Source: Lachnoclostridium sp. UBA1308
GTDB taxonomy: Bacteria > Bacillota > Clostridia > Lachnospirales > Lachnospiraceae
Assembly: GCA_002307215.1 (NCBI GenBank)
Contig: DBTU01000028.1
Coordinates: 1 to 64,000 of the forward strand
Direction of reading: 5' to 3'
Length of the DNA stretch: 64,000 nucleotides
Below are positions 49,409 through 59,800 of this stretch, piece by piece; positions within the stretch are counted from its first letter, which is position 1, and each line of letters starts with the position of its first letter. The notes under the pieces are model-generated. The model searched no databases and was not told the DNA's origin. It saw only the letters and a program-made list of their open reading frames with translations. Position numbers and translations under genes: made by a program.

Positions 49409-50440
49409 TTATTCCAGGAATTCAAAGTATAATTTCTTCATGACAAACTCTCTCGGCTCCATAATATCTTGATTATATGCCAGCCATAGCTTAGATACAG
49501 CCGCTTCCATCGAAATATTATGTAAGGGTATCGCAGCATTATCAAGCAATTCCTGACTGGTTATATACATATCATCCGTCGTATTCTTAAAGGAGGCCAG
49601 ATATAAATCGATCCCTTCCTCCTTGCAATATTTCATGAAATACACCAGTGAAACACTTCCGTCTCTGACACATGCCGTGGAGGAATGATATAATTTATGC
49701 ACAATCGCCCTTGGCTTATTATTAGAGTCGAAGCGGAAGAAGCTATAATCCAGACCGGGAAACGGTCTGATCGTAAGAATCTTGTTATTAAACTCAATAT
49801 CTTTCAACGGAAGAGACTCGCGGTTTTCCTTGAGCTTTGCTATCGTAGGGTTTACCTTATTATCGTTTCTGATTAACATACCACCCTTAAGGTAACCTAA
49901 GTCCACACCTCCGTAGCTTGTAAACTGGTCGTTGAAGGGATCTGCTTCACTCATTCTTGAGCCGAGGTATATCCGTTCAATTCCTTTTTCATCTTCAAAT
50001 ATCGTAAAAACACCCGGAATACTTGAATGACATATGAATTCGATGGAACTGATAAAATTTCTTAATCCATTTCCATTTGGTTGATCAAGCGCATAATTAC
50101 TCGCTGTCAATATAATTGGTATCTTTGTATCTGCAAATACATAGCTTATCATTGCAGAAGTATAGGGAAGTGTATCCGTCCCATGTGTTATGATTACCCC
50201 ATCCATCGAATTCATATCTGTCATATGAAGCGCATTTATAATTTTTGACCAATCCTTTGGAATGCAGTTTTCACTTAAAATGTTAAGCGGTTGCATGGTT
50301 ACAAATTCTACATTGTATTTTGATTTTTCTTTGAATTTCTCAATCAAAAGATATCCTGCCTGCTCATCTACATCGATTGTATTATTTGATACTTTACTTC
50401 CTATTGTTCCTCCAGTAAATACAACTAATATCCTCTTCAT
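49409..50440 (-). CDS. ansA: L-asparaginase, type I cytoplasmic
   Basis: The enzyme hydrolyses asparagine to aspartate and ammonia. The 343-residue protein shows the two conserved active-site regions: VFTGGTIGSKV (first catalytic Thr in TGGT) and IITHGTDTLPYT (second Thr in HGTD with Asp). There is no signal peptide, so it is of the cytosolic type. The C-terminal half is longer and less conserved than in E. coli AnsA. It is 14 bases downstream of a HEPN-V4R protein gene, and the pair appears co-transcribed; what connects the two is unknown. Its substrate could be asparagine or another amide. Confidence 0.88.
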   Translation of the reverse strand: MKRILVVFTGGTIGSKVSNNTIDVDEQAGYLLIEKFKEKSKYNVEFVTMQPLNILSENCIPKDWSKIINALHMTDMNSMDGVIITHGTDTLPYTSAMISYVFADTKIPIILTASNYALDQPNGNGLRNFISSIEFICHSSIPGVFTIFEDEKGIERIYLGSRMSEADPFNDQFTSYGGVDLGYLKGGMLIRNDNKVNPTIAKLKENRESLPLKDIEFNNKILTIRPFPGLDYSFFRFDSNNKPRAIVHKLYHSSTACVRDGSVSLVYFMKYCKEEGIDLYLASFKNTTDDMYITSQELLDNAAIPLHNISMEAAVSKLWLAYNQDIMEPREFVMKKLYFEFLE

Positions 50441-50454
50441 ATTTATACCTCACA

Positions 50455-51540
50455 TTATTTCACTAAAATTTTGAAGCTGCAATCATTTCGAAACGGATTA
50501 TCCTGCGGACAGATGTCTGTATCGCAAATTAGCTCAATCGGAATTCCATTTAATAATTCTTCTAAAACCCCTGTACTGTATCCGACAACAAAGTCACATA
50601 GGCGGATATTCTTCTTCTTTCTGTTGTAACATAGAAAATTTTCAGTTATGGTAATATGTCCGTTAACGACTCCCTCTTGCGTATCAATCTCCAGATTGTT
50701 GCTGAATTTTCCCCACCCGACTACAGAATCAAATTCACACCATTTTGATATCTTTGTGCCGTAGGAGATTTCTTCCATCTCCCATTTCTTGTTCATTGCT
50801 TCTCCGAAGCGCTTCCCACCTTGATATCCTATGTCGAATAATATCTTCTTTGCCTCATCCACATTACTTAGTTCAACGGCGCTACTGTACATGGCCTCCA
50901 ACATACTGTTTATCGTATCTACTTTAAATGAGATATTTCTTGTCCCATCCGCTTCGTTGATGATGATGCCTCTCTCTTCATTTAAACGAATCTTAGCATA
51001 ATTTTCACCCTGCTTTTTCGTAGTGGGCATATCTTTACTGTTTGTTTCCTTCTTTTTAAAAGAATCAGCATTAATTTTTTTCATATCAATAAAATCATAA
51101 TTAGCTAAAAAGTTTTTCAAATAAATAAATACTATCTCGGCTTCGCATTCGTTACAGACACAGGTAGCCGCATCATGTGTCAGTCGATTTCTTAATTCAA
51201 CAATTGAATTAAAATTCAAGGTATCAATCAGTCCAATATCCCTACCGGTGAATTTCGCCCATCTTTTCAACAAATCACATTCACGAAATAACCCTACCAG
51301 CTGACCGAGGCCAAATTCTTGAACACCCTTTCTTGAATCGCCGATTATCCTTTCCTTATCCATTAGTACCATTCGTTCCCCATATGGCAGCTTTGCTACT
51401 GCTTCTGCAAATATCTTTCGAAATGCCACCTCGAATAATCCACAACTTTCCTTAACAACCGTATCATACTGCTCAAGGTCATAAGCCTTCTGAATAAAGC
51501 CAATCTTATCCTCTAATATTTCATCCATAACGTAGCCCAT
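50455..51540 (-). CDS. HEPN-V4R two-domain protein, unknown function
   Basis: This is a 361-residue fusion. The N-terminal ~150 residues are all-helical and contain LRNRLTHD (Arg117-x4-His122), the RxxxxH pattern of HEPN domains, many of which are ribonucleases or RNA-binding. A Lys/Thr-rich linker follows (around residues 155-185). The C-terminal ~150 residues match a V4R (4-vinyl-reductase-type) small-molecule-binding domain: FDIGYQGGKRFGEAM, SVVGWGKFSNN, CDFVVGYSTGVLEEL and NPFRNDCSFKI with the paired cysteine pattern. V4R domains often sense small ligands. GGAGAAGAAAG precedes the ATG. It is directly upstream of asparaginase. Function is not established. Confidence 0.75.
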   Translation of the reverse strand: MGYVMDEILEDKIGFIQKAYDLEQYDTVVKESCGLFEVAFRKIFAEAVAKLPYGERMVLMDKERIIGDSRKGVQEFGLGQLVGLFRECDLLKRWAKFTGRDIGLIDTLNFNSIVELRNRLTHDAATCVCNECEAEIVFIYLKNFLANYDFIDMKKINADSFKKKETNSKDMPTTKKQGENYAKIRLNEERGIIINEADGTRNISFKVDTINSMLEAMYSSAVELSNVDEAKKILFDIGYQGGKRFGEAMNKKWEMEEISYGTKISKWCEFDSVVGWGKFSNNLEIDTQEGVVNGHITITENFLCYNRKKKNIRLCDFVVGYSTGVLEELLNGIPIELICDTDICPQDNPFRNDCSFKILVK

Positions 51541-51602
51541 ACTTTCTTCTCCTTATGTAAATCCCCTGATTGTATATCGCACTGGTCAAATAATACGGAT
51601 TC

Positions 51603-51667
51603 CAAAGCGAACTCTATTCGCTTTGTGGAGCGTTTTTATGTAATAGGACGCAATTTCCTATTACATA
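51603..51667. other. Two adjacent hairpins between the HEPN-V4R and unknown membrane genes
   Basis: CAAAGCGAA (51603-51611) pairs with TTCGCTTTG (51617-51625). TATGTAATAGGA (51637-51648) pairs with TCCTATTACATA (51656-51667). Between them a T-run follows the first stem on the + strand. On the minus strand they lie between the membrane-protein stop and the HEPN start and may act as its terminator or as leader structures. Confidence 0.5.
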
Positions 51668-51713
51668 TACATAGAAATTCAACTTATCCTAATTCTTTCT
51701 TAACAACAATCGA

Positions 51714-53348
51714 TTAGTCACTATCGCCTGCCCTCCATAGAAACCATATCATTATTCCGATCAAAAATATTACAAGCAGCACTCCTCCTGCATGGAGGAT
51801 CTCTCCAACCGCCAATTTATTATTCAAAACTACAGCCGAATCGATTTCGAGAACTGCGTCATATACCTGCACCACCGTGAACAGCGCTCCGGCAATCGTT
51901 ATAAGTCTCAAATTCTTGTTCTTCTTTTCATCTCTTATCTGTGAAATGATACCTACAATACGATCCATCTCAAAATGTAATTCTTCCATCATCTTCTTGA
52001 CGCCTAAGGTCTCAACCACCATAGTATATAACTTTTCCTGGTGTGAAATATGTGAGATTGCCTCGTATACACATTTTAAATAGAAAAAAGTTATATCATC
52101 CCTTAATTGAAGAATTGTATGATATTCCTTCTTATTATCCGAGCACTTTTTAGCTTCTATATCTAGGTAGGCTATTCTTCCGGTTAGATTCAATAAGCCA
52201 TAATGTTGATGTAAAACCAACAGATATAGATAAAGATAATTATCCAAACGCTCTGCATAATTACTTTTAAAAAACGCATCCGTTGTTTTATTTCCTGTTA
52301 AATAGCACAGATTCGCCATACCTTCTCTGGAAACGCCCCAATAACTATTAGAAAACGGCTTATAAATCTCATCATTATCAGCAAAATCAAACTCAGTCTC
52401 ATCCGGTAGATAGGAATCCTTATATCCCTTCCTAAGACTGAAGAAGGCAGTCTCTGCTTCCCTGACATCCTCAATCTGATCTAGTAACACGGATGCAAAT
52501 ACATGCGCTTTATGTGGATATATCTTATCCTTTTCCTTATCATAAGTATTATTAAAATAAGTAGTTATCGGTACATTTTCTAAAATACAGTCCAAGAAAT
52601 CCGTAAAATGACAATACGCCTTATATTTCAGACCGTATCTACCATTATGATAATCAATCAACTGAACCTTATCATCTTCTCCGCCTGCATAATCCTCTGA
52701 AAAAGATATTTTACTCCGTTCTATGTATTTAACACTCCTATTATATTCTACCGCAATACCGGAATCACCTTCAAACGGAACATCACAAATATCTGATGCG
52801 TCCAGCGTAAGTTCTTGATCTTTGAGATATCGGTACTCAATTTTTCTGTTTTTTATCCCTTTGAGAATAAAGTTCATCCTCGTCATTTGATCCAAAGTAA
52901 TTCCCTTGGGATAATCCGCATCAAGTATAAGAAAGCCAATATTGGTCTGAAATAATACCATTTGGATTTTATTGAAACAAAAGGTTCCGATAATTTTTTT
53001 ATTCTCGCGGATTTCAATGCGAACCCTTTTATCAAGGAATGGAATTCCACTGCTTAGCTGCTTAATCTCCAGACAATCTCCGATTGCACCCACCCGGCCA
53101 CTCGTAAGACCGTCCGCTTCACAAGGCGCGGTTATCGTGCCAATCAGATTACTGATATGTTCATAAAATTCATGATCCGAACCTATTAAGGAACTGTATT
53201 GCCACTCAGCCCCGGTACTATTATTAATAACATCTGTGACCGTCTTCTTATAGCATTTTGCATTGTCATATGCAAATGGAATAATGAACTTATTCAAAGG
53301 CAACTTTTTATTTGTATTCTCTTCATAAATCTTTAATCTTTCGTCCAT
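51714..53348 (-). CDS. Large protein with C-terminal membrane hairpin, unknown function
   Basis: The protein has 544 residues. The N-terminal two thirds are soluble, mixed alpha/beta with no motif I recognise; residues ~330-480 are mainly helical with a coiled region (MEELHFEMDRIVGIISQI). The C-terminus has two membrane helices (RLITIAGALFTVVQVYDAV and GVLLVIFLIGIMIWFLW), reminiscent of CorA-like topology, but the GMN signature of CorA transporters is absent. The start at 53348 follows GGAG nine to ten bases upstream; an ATG 13 codons earlier has none. It is not in an obvious operon. A metal or stress role would be speculation. Confidence 0.7.
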   Translation of the reverse strand: MDERLKIYEENTNKKLPLNKFIIPFAYDNAKCYKKTVTDVINNSTGAEWQYSSLIGSDHEFYEHISNLIGTITAPCEADGLTSGRVGAIGDCLEIKQLSSGIPFLDKRVRIEIRENKKIIGTFCFNKIQMVLFQTNIGFLILDADYPKGITLDQMTRMNFILKGIKNRKIEYRYLKDQELTLDASDICDVPFEGDSGIAVEYNRSVKYIERSKISFSEDYAGGEDDKVQLIDYHNGRYGLKYKAYCHFTDFLDCILENVPITTYFNNTYDKEKDKIYPHKAHVFASVLLDQIEDVREAETAFFSLRKGYKDSYLPDETEFDFADNDEIYKPFSNSYWGVSREGMANLCYLTGNKTTDAFFKSNYAERLDNYLYLYLLVLHQHYGLLNLTGRIAYLDIEAKKCSDNKKEYHTILQLRDDITFFYLKCVYEAISHISHQEKLYTMVVETLGVKKMMEELHFEMDRIVGIISQIRDEKKNKNLRLITIAGALFTVVQVYDAVLEIDSAVVLNNKLAVGEILHAGGVLLVIFLIGIMIWFLWRAGDSD

Positions 53349-53510
53349 TATATCGCATCTCCGATTAGCGGCGATTAGTAGATCCACTATTTTTCTGTTG
53401 AATTCCTATTACCATTAATTACCGGTCCTGTATTTACTGATATCCTATTTGCAATATAAGTATTATATCCAATATTTGCCCCTATTGGCAATATAAAAGT
53501 CAAAATAATA

Positions 53511-53550
53511 CCGGAATAAATGAAATTCCTAAGAATTCTACTCATTCCGG
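53511..53550 (-). terminator. Terminator after xylB
   Basis: CCGGAAT (53511-53517) and ATTCCGG (53544-53550) pair across a loop with an inner AATTC/GAATT stem. On the minus strand the stem is followed by TATTATTTTG. It is 18 bases beyond the xylulokinase stop. Confidence 0.6.
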
Positions 53551-53568
53551 CTAGTTTACAACTACTAT

Positions 53569-55038
53569 TTATATCATCTTATCATACATATCCTTTAAGG
53601 TAGGATAGAGCTGTTTGAACACCTCATATTTCTTATGATAGAGTGCAACAATTTCAGGCTCCTGCTCGGTAGTATCAACTACCTTAATCAGCTTATTGGT
53701 TGCTTCCTCAACAGAAGAATACTTACCGCAACCTACCGCCGCTAATATTGCCGCACCAAATGCCGGTCCTTCGGTAGAATTAATCTTATCCACCTTAACA
53801 TTAAGAATATTAGCAATCATTCTGCACCACAACGGGCTTCTTGCACCACCGCCGTTAATTCTAATTCTCTCAATGGTTACACCGAGTGATTTCGTAATCT
53901 CAAAGGAATCACGAAGTGCGAAGGCTACGCCCTCTAGCATTGCCTGAGTCATATCAGAACGTGTGGTATCCATTGTCATTCCGATAAAGGTTGCTCTTGC
54001 ATTCGGATTATTGTGAGGGGTTCTCTCTCCCATCAGATAGGGCAGGAAGTATACATTGTTTTCACCAAGCTTTGTAATTTCCTTCTCTTCCTTCGGATAA
54101 TCCTTGGTTCCTATGATATCTGCCAACCACCACTTATTGGAAGCGGCAGCGCTGAGCATAACGCCCATGAAATGATATTTGCCATCTGCGTGTGCAAAAG
54201 CATGAAGGGAATTATTTTTATCAACTGCAAATTCTTTGGTAGAGATGAATACAACTCCTGAGGTTCCAAGAGAAACACTGCATTTACCTTCTCCGACGGT
54301 TCCTGTTCCAACCGCAGCAACTGCCTGATCACCACCACCGGCGATAACCTTCGTACTAACACATAGGCCAAGTTCGTCTGCTGCTTGCTTCGTCAGATTT
54401 CCTACAACCTGATAGGACTCATGGATTTTCGCCATTTGTTCTTCCTTTAGACCACAGATATCAAGCATTTCCTTGGACCAACATTTATTCTTCACATCAA
54501 ACAGCAGCATACCGGAGGCATCGGATACATCGGTACAGTGAATACCTGACAGCTTATAAGCAATGTAATCCTTAGGAAGCATAACCTTCTTAATCTTTGC
54601 AAAATTCTCCGGTTCATGCTTTCTTACCCATAACAACTTCGGAGCAGTAAAACCGGTTAACGCCATATTGGCTGTATAGCCGGAGATTATCTCCCTGCCG
54701 ATTTCATGATTCAAATAATTACATTCCGCCTGAGTACGACCATCATTCCAAAGAATTGCCGGACGAATAACCTTATCGTTTTCATCAAGAATTACCATGC
54801 CATGCATCTGTCCGCTGAAGCTGATTCCATCGATCTGGGATTTATCATTATCCTTCACTAATTCCTTTATACCATCAATCAGGGCAGTATACCAATCCTC
54901 CGGGTTTTGTTCCGACCAGCCCGGCTTAGGAAAGAATAACGGATACTCCCTCGTTACTATACTTTTTATATCTCCCGCTTCATCCATTAACAGAAGCTTT
55001 ACGGAAGAGGTTCCTAAATCAACACCTACATATAACAT
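53569..55038 (-). CDS. xylB: Xylulokinase
   Basis: This FGGY-family kinase phosphorylates D-xylulose to xylulose 5-phosphate. The 489 residues start LYVGVDLGTSSVKLLLMDE (phosphate-1 loop), include SGQMHGMV and AILWNDGRTQAE, typical of xylulokinases, and end with GGGARSPLWCRMIANIL and EGPAFGAAILAAVG (nucleotide site). The MH residues after GQ distinguish it from glycerol kinase. GGAGTATACATT precedes the ATG. It diverges from a ROK-family regulator gene, as is usual for xylose operons, but no xylose isomerase or transporter is adjacent. Confidence 0.95.
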   Translation of the reverse strand: MLYVGVDLGTSSVKLLLMDEAGDIKSIVTREYPLFFPKPGWSEQNPEDWYTALIDGIKELVKDNDKSQIDGISFSGQMHGMVILDENDKVIRPAILWNDGRTQAECNYLNHEIGREIISGYTANMALTGFTAPKLLWVRKHEPENFAKIKKVMLPKDYIAYKLSGIHCTDVSDASGMLLFDVKNKCWSKEMLDICGLKEEQMAKIHESYQVVGNLTKQAADELGLCVSTKVIAGGGDQAVAAVGTGTVGEGKCSVSLGTSGVVFISTKEFAVDKNNSLHAFAHADGKYHFMGVMLSAAASNKWWLADIIGTKDYPKEEKEITKLGENNVYFLPYLMGERTPHNNPNARATFIGMTMDTTRSDMTQAMLEGVAFALRDSFEITKSLGVTIERIRINGGGARSPLWCRMIANILNVKVDKINSTEGPAFGAAILAAVGCGKYSSVEEATNKLIKVVDTTEQEPEIVALYHKKYEVFKQLYPTLKDMYDKMI

Positions 55039-55150
55039 AATGTATACTCCTTTTATAATTGATTTGATGAATAAACTATATTCAAAAATAATATAGCAAT
55101 TCTACCTATTTATGTCAAGGGATATTAGTGATTTAAGGTCTGTAAATGTT

Positions 55151-55232
55151 ACAATTCAGCCTCGCAAGGATCGCAACAAGACCTGGAAAGAAATGCTTCC
55201 CTATAGGAGCCGATTTCGCTAAGTTGAATTGC
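55151..55232. repeat. GC-richer inverted-repeat block in the xylB-ROK divergent region
   Basis: ACAATTCAGC (55151-55160) and GTTGAATTGC (55223-55232) form an imperfect inverted pair around a ~62-base interior whose composition is less AT-rich than its surroundings. No coding frame or terminator is evident. It might be a small mobile element, an RNA or a complex operator. Confidence 0.4.
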
Positions 55233-55325
55233 TGAACGTTAATCCTTTCTCAAATATTTATACTATCCAAAAAATATAATATATGGTAACATAATATAAA
55301 TTATAATTCATAAAGGGTGGCTATT

Positions 55326-56486
55326 ATGGTGACGGGGAGCAAAGAACTAATCCGTGATATTAATACGAAGTTGGTATTGGAAACAATAATCAACCATATT
55401 TCAATATCAAGGGCAGCAATTGCAAAGTATGTGGGGCTGACCAAGGCAACAATATCGGCTATTGTCCAGGAGTTAATCAACAAAAAACTGGTGGTTGAAA
55501 TAGGAAGCGATGATACCAACTTAGGAAGAAAACCAATTCTACTCAGTTTAAATAAAAAGGCCGGATATGTTATCTGCGTCGATATCGGAGTAGATACTAC
55601 AACTGTGCTTCTTTCTGATTTAATCGGGGAGGACTGCCGCTTAAAGCAGATCAAAACAACAAAAAACACTTCGAATTGTGTTGATATACTGATTCAATTA
55701 ATTGAATCCATGCAGCTTCCAAAGGATACGCCTTATGGTATGGTAGGAATAACCCTTGGTATTCATGGCGTAATTACAAATAATCAAGTTTCCTTTGCTC
55801 CCTACTATAATTTAACGGGGCTTCATCTTGCAGAGCGTCTGGAGCAGCACTTTTGTGCGCCTGTATTTCTGGAAAACGAAGCTAATCTATCAGTAATCGG
55901 TGAAAATACATTTCAATATGATTATGCTAATATAGCTAATGTCAGTATTCATTCCGGAGTTGGTTTAGGTATTATAATTAACCGACAGCTGTATACCGGA
56001 TATAATGGAAGAGCCGGTGAATTCGGACATACCATCATTGAGATTGACGGCAGACAGTGCCCTTGTGGCAACCTAGGCTGCCTGGAACAGTATGTTTCAG
56101 AAAGGACATTGCTTCAGGAATTTTCGAAGCTTAAGAATTCACAGGACCTTAGCTTTGATACGTTCCGGGTTGCCTATGAAGCCAATGATCCGGATGCAAT
56201 TAAGATAATGGAAGATTTTATTAAATATATGTCCCTAGGTGTCAATAATATATTAAATGCTTATAATCCTGATATCGTAATTATCAATAGCTCCTTCACC
56301 ATTTTCTTTCCCGATATCTTGAAACGGATTGAAGCGGCATTATCAAGCCGAATGAACAGTTATGTTCGTATTGTTCCCTCCGTTCTTCAAGATACCTCCA
56401 TTCTTCTCGGCGGAATCTGTGTCGCAATAAAGAACTTCCTTGGTATTGAACTGCTAAAACTGAATCCTATCTCTATTCGTAAGTAG
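55326..56486 (+). CDS. ROK-family transcriptional regulator, XylR-type
   Basis: The 386-residue repressor has an N-terminal winged helix (residues ~10-70; RAAIAKYVGLTKATISAIVQ is the helix-turn-helix) and a ROK sugar-kinase-like domain with VDIGVDTTTVLLSD near its start and the zinc-binding CPCGNLGCLEQY. The ROK domain probably binds xylose or a related sugar, which releases DNA. It is divergent from xylB, supporting regulation of that gene. AAAGGGTGG before the ATG at 55326 defines the start; a GTG at 55317 is a less likely alternative. A good terminator follows. Confidence 0.9.
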   Translation: MVTGSKELIRDINTKLVLETIINHISISRAAIAKYVGLTKATISAIVQELINKKLVVEIGSDDTNLGRKPILLSLNKKAGYVICVDIGVDTTTVLLSDLIGEDCRLKQIKTTKNTSNCVDILIQLIESMQLPKDTPYGMVGITLGIHGVITNNQVSFAPYYNLTGLHLAERLEQHFCAPVFLENEANLSVIGENTFQYDYANIANVSIHSGVGLGIIINRQLYTGYNGRAGEFGHTIIEIDGRQCPCGNLGCLEQYVSERTLLQEFSKLKNSQDLSFDTFRVAYEANDPDAIKIMEDFIKYMSLGVNNILNAYNPDIVIINSSFTIFFPDILKRIEAALSSRMNSYVRIVPSVLQDTSILLGGICVAIKNFLGIELLKLNPISIRK

Positions 56487-56513
56487 AGATAGTTGCAAAT
56501 ATCTTAAAAACAT

Positions 56514-56577
56514 AAGAGGCTTCACGTATTCCGCTCAGCCATTGCAGGAGTGAAGTATGTGAAGCCTCTTGTATTTT
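56514..56577 (+). terminator. Terminator after the ROK regulator
   Basis: AAGAGGCTTCAC (56514-56525) pairs perfectly with GTGAAGCCTCTT (56559-56570), followed by GTATTTTT. The loop includes an alternative CTTCAC/GTGAAG pairing. It lies between convergent genes. Confidence 0.8.
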
Positions 56578-56623
56578 TATAAGCAATTTTGCAACAGTTT
56601 TTAACAAAATCTTTGTATAGCCT

Positions 56624-56827
56624 CTAATTTTCTTTTTTAATTGATTCTCTCTTTCTTTTCGTCATGATCCCACCGATACGGCCGGATTCCTTGGCCGTGA
56701 GTGACTTCCATCCGGTTGCCATAACCTTATCCAGATACCCCAGCTCACTTGCAATCTCATATTTCACCTCTTCCTCCGGTTTAATATGCTCCAAATCTAC
56801 TTTTTGTTCCTTCTTTACACCTGCCAT
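56624..56827 (-). CDS. Alpha/beta-type small acid-soluble spore protein, divergent
   Basis: This 67-residue protein resembles the DNA-saturating SASPs that protect spore DNA. The first conserved motif KYEIASELGYLDKV contains the E-I-A-S site cut by germination protease GPR; the second is LTAKESGRIGGIMTKR, where typical members have LTSRENGSVGGEMVKR. The start at 56827 follows GAGGTG; an ATG at 56839 would add four residues. It is more lysine-rich and has a longer acidic N-terminus (VDLEHIKPEEEV) than major SASPs, so it may be a minor form. Its presence indicates that the organism sporulates. Confidence 0.85.
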   Translation of the reverse strand: MAGVKKEQKVDLEHIKPEEEVKYEIASELGYLDKVMATGWKSLTAKESGRIGGIMTKRKRESIKKEN

Positions 56828-56895
56828 GACACACCTCATAATAATTTTACTGTTTAGCCATCCCTTGTAAATCAGTATTCTTTTTTGAGTGTTCC

Positions 56896-59800
56896 CTAAT
56901 TAGGTGAATCTATACGGATTTCTTTCCCTAAAGGAAGTGAATAAATGATCATCTCCTTGACCCTTTTCTTTAATATCTGTTCAAGTGCTTTGCAGTAATA
57001 TTCCAGCTGAACCTTATAGCGCTTTATTAACTGTTCTTCCTCTGTCACCAGATCGGATTTGTAATCTAGCAAAACTAATTCTCCCTCCTCTTCAAAGAAA
57101 ACATCAATAATACCTTGAACAAGAATGAGCTCCTCACTGTTGATATCAGGCAGAACTTCAGATGCCTTCAGTCCCATAACAAATTGCTTTTCTTTATGTA
57201 ACTGATTGGCATATGCTGCCTGTCTCATGCGCTCTGCTACATCACTGGATATAAATCTATTTATATAATCATAATTCAACTTTTCTAAATCACTTTCTTT
57301 GATAAAACTTTCCTGAACCATCCTCCTAAGTTCCGGCATTAAGCCGCTGCTGTCCTTTACCCGACTTAAATCCAGCAGTTCAAGAACCTTATGATAAAGG
57401 GTACCTCGATCCGTACCCAAAAGTATCTCATCTTTCCGGTTGATAAAATTCGGAACCGTAACACTAAGTTCCGGCGAGGGAACTTGATCTTTTGTTTTCT
57501 TTGCTGTTTCTGATATCAAATTCATACTCAGTTCTTCCGGTTCATACTGCCCCAGCTTCTTTAATTCAGAAACAGTCATCTTAACCTTCAGACCAGCCTC
57601 ATTTATAAAAGGATATTCATAATTAAATCTATTTTCAATTTTCTCTTTCATGCCTTGGTCATAAATTATCTCAGGATCAATACGAAGTAACTCTTCCGTG
57701 TCTTTATGGATAAAAATCTGTCTGGTAACCTCCTGTGACAACAACTTCTCCATCGGAACAACCGTTATCGATTTATTCCCGATTTTATTAACCGTAGCCG
57801 GTAGGATCCAATCCATATAGCTTCTGGCAGACATTATCTCAAAAAAGGAAAAATCCCCGCCTTTGATATCCTCTAACGATTTCAGATAGCCGGATAGGAT
57901 TAGCTTTTCTTTTGCTCTGGTCATCGCTACATATAATACACGTAGCTCTTCACCCATATTCTCAATCTGTACCTTCCTTTGAATTACCTTCTTCATCAGC
58001 GTAGGAACTTTAGTCCTCTTTTTATTATCAATATACTCCGGACCGGCTCCCAGTTCATTATGTAAAACAATACTGTTCCTAATATCCTGCATATTAAACT
58101 GTTTACTCATACCCGCGACAAATACAACCGGAAACTCCAAGCCCTTGCTTTTATGAATGCTCATAATCCGAACCGTATCATCTTGCTCTCCCGTTGCAGA
58201 AGCTTCTCCAAAATCCACTTCATAACGATTCAACTTTTCAATATACCTTATAAAATGGAAGAGTCTGCTGTAACTGCCTTTTTCAAATCGAACGGCTTGT
58301 GATATTAACATGTCTAAGTTTGCTTTGCGCCGTTCTCCTCCCGGCATGGCACTGACATAATAGTAATAGCCTGTCTGATCAAACACTGTCTGAATTATTT
58401 CATGAATCGGCTTATGATTTACCATAGAACGAAAGCTTTCCAGTGTTTCACTAAAGCGTAGCAACTTCTCACGAAGCTGCTCATTACTGCCTTCTTTTGC
58501 ATATTTTTGCAGGGCAAGATACATACTTGTATTTCTGGAAAATGCCCTCACGAACGCCAACTCGGTCGATGTCACACCAACAATAGGCGAATAAAGCACA
58601 CCTGTTAACGGAATATCTTGTCTGGGATTATCAATGATGCGAAGCATATTGAGAATGGTCATAATCTCGAGTGTCTGAAAATATCCTGTTCCCGTATCTG
58701 CATAAGCAGGAATGCCCTCCTGCATCAAGGTATTCACAAATACCTCGGACCAGCCTGACATACTTCTTAGCAATATAACAATGTCCTTATAAGTAGCCGG
58801 CTTGTGTAGCATCTTCTTCCGGTCAAATACCAGCATACCGGTAGTTGGATCGGTCAATTCTCTTATCTTATGTGCAATTGCTCTAGCTTCAAGCTCCTTC
58901 TTTGTATATACAGCTTCCTCCGAATCCTCCTTAGAAGATACTTCTGATATCTCACTCATTTGCTGATCCGGGAGGTTTTCATTCGTAACAAGTAATAATT
59001 CGATTTCAGAGCCAATACGGCTTTTTATCTCCTCCGAAATGATTTCTCCACCGTCTGAATTCGTCAATATCTCCTCGAATAATTCGCCGTACTTTAGGGA
59101 CGCTGCCTCGTCGTATTCCACCCCACCCACTGACTTATGCATAAGCTGCTCAAATATCATATTGACATAATCAAGAACAAACGCACGGCTTCTGAAATTC
59201 CTATCAAGGTCAATTCTCTGATGTTGATTGATTTGTCCGTCCGCTGTGCATTCTTCGCAGGAATATTTCTCGTATTTCTCCATAAAGATTTCAGGCATAG
59301 CCAGTCTGAATTTATAGATGCTCTGTTTCACATCTCCTACCATAAACCGATTCGGAGTGCCCATTGCCTCTCTGGATATATTATGTAGGATTGTCTCTTG
59401 AACCATATTACTGTCCTGATACTCGTCAATCAGAATCTCTTCATATTGCTCGCTAAGTTCAAGGGCCGCATTCGTTGGAATTATTTGTTGATCCTGTCTT
59501 TTTACCAGAATTTCTAAGGCGAAGTGCTCAAGATCATTAAAATCAATTAAGTTCTTCTCTTCCTTCTTTTTTGCGAATTCTTGCATGAATTCCAATGTAA
59601 GCTGAAACAAAATCTTCATAACCCTACCGACAGCATTCATATCCGCAAGCATCTCCTCGGGCGGTTGAAAGAAAAACTGGTTTTCTATATCCTTAATCCC
59701 CTTTTTAACCTCTTCCCGTAGCTCTTTTACTTTATCCTTTTTCCATTGCAAAACTCCCTCTTCCTTTTTCGAGGATAACCGCTCAAAACTGATTTTGGAA

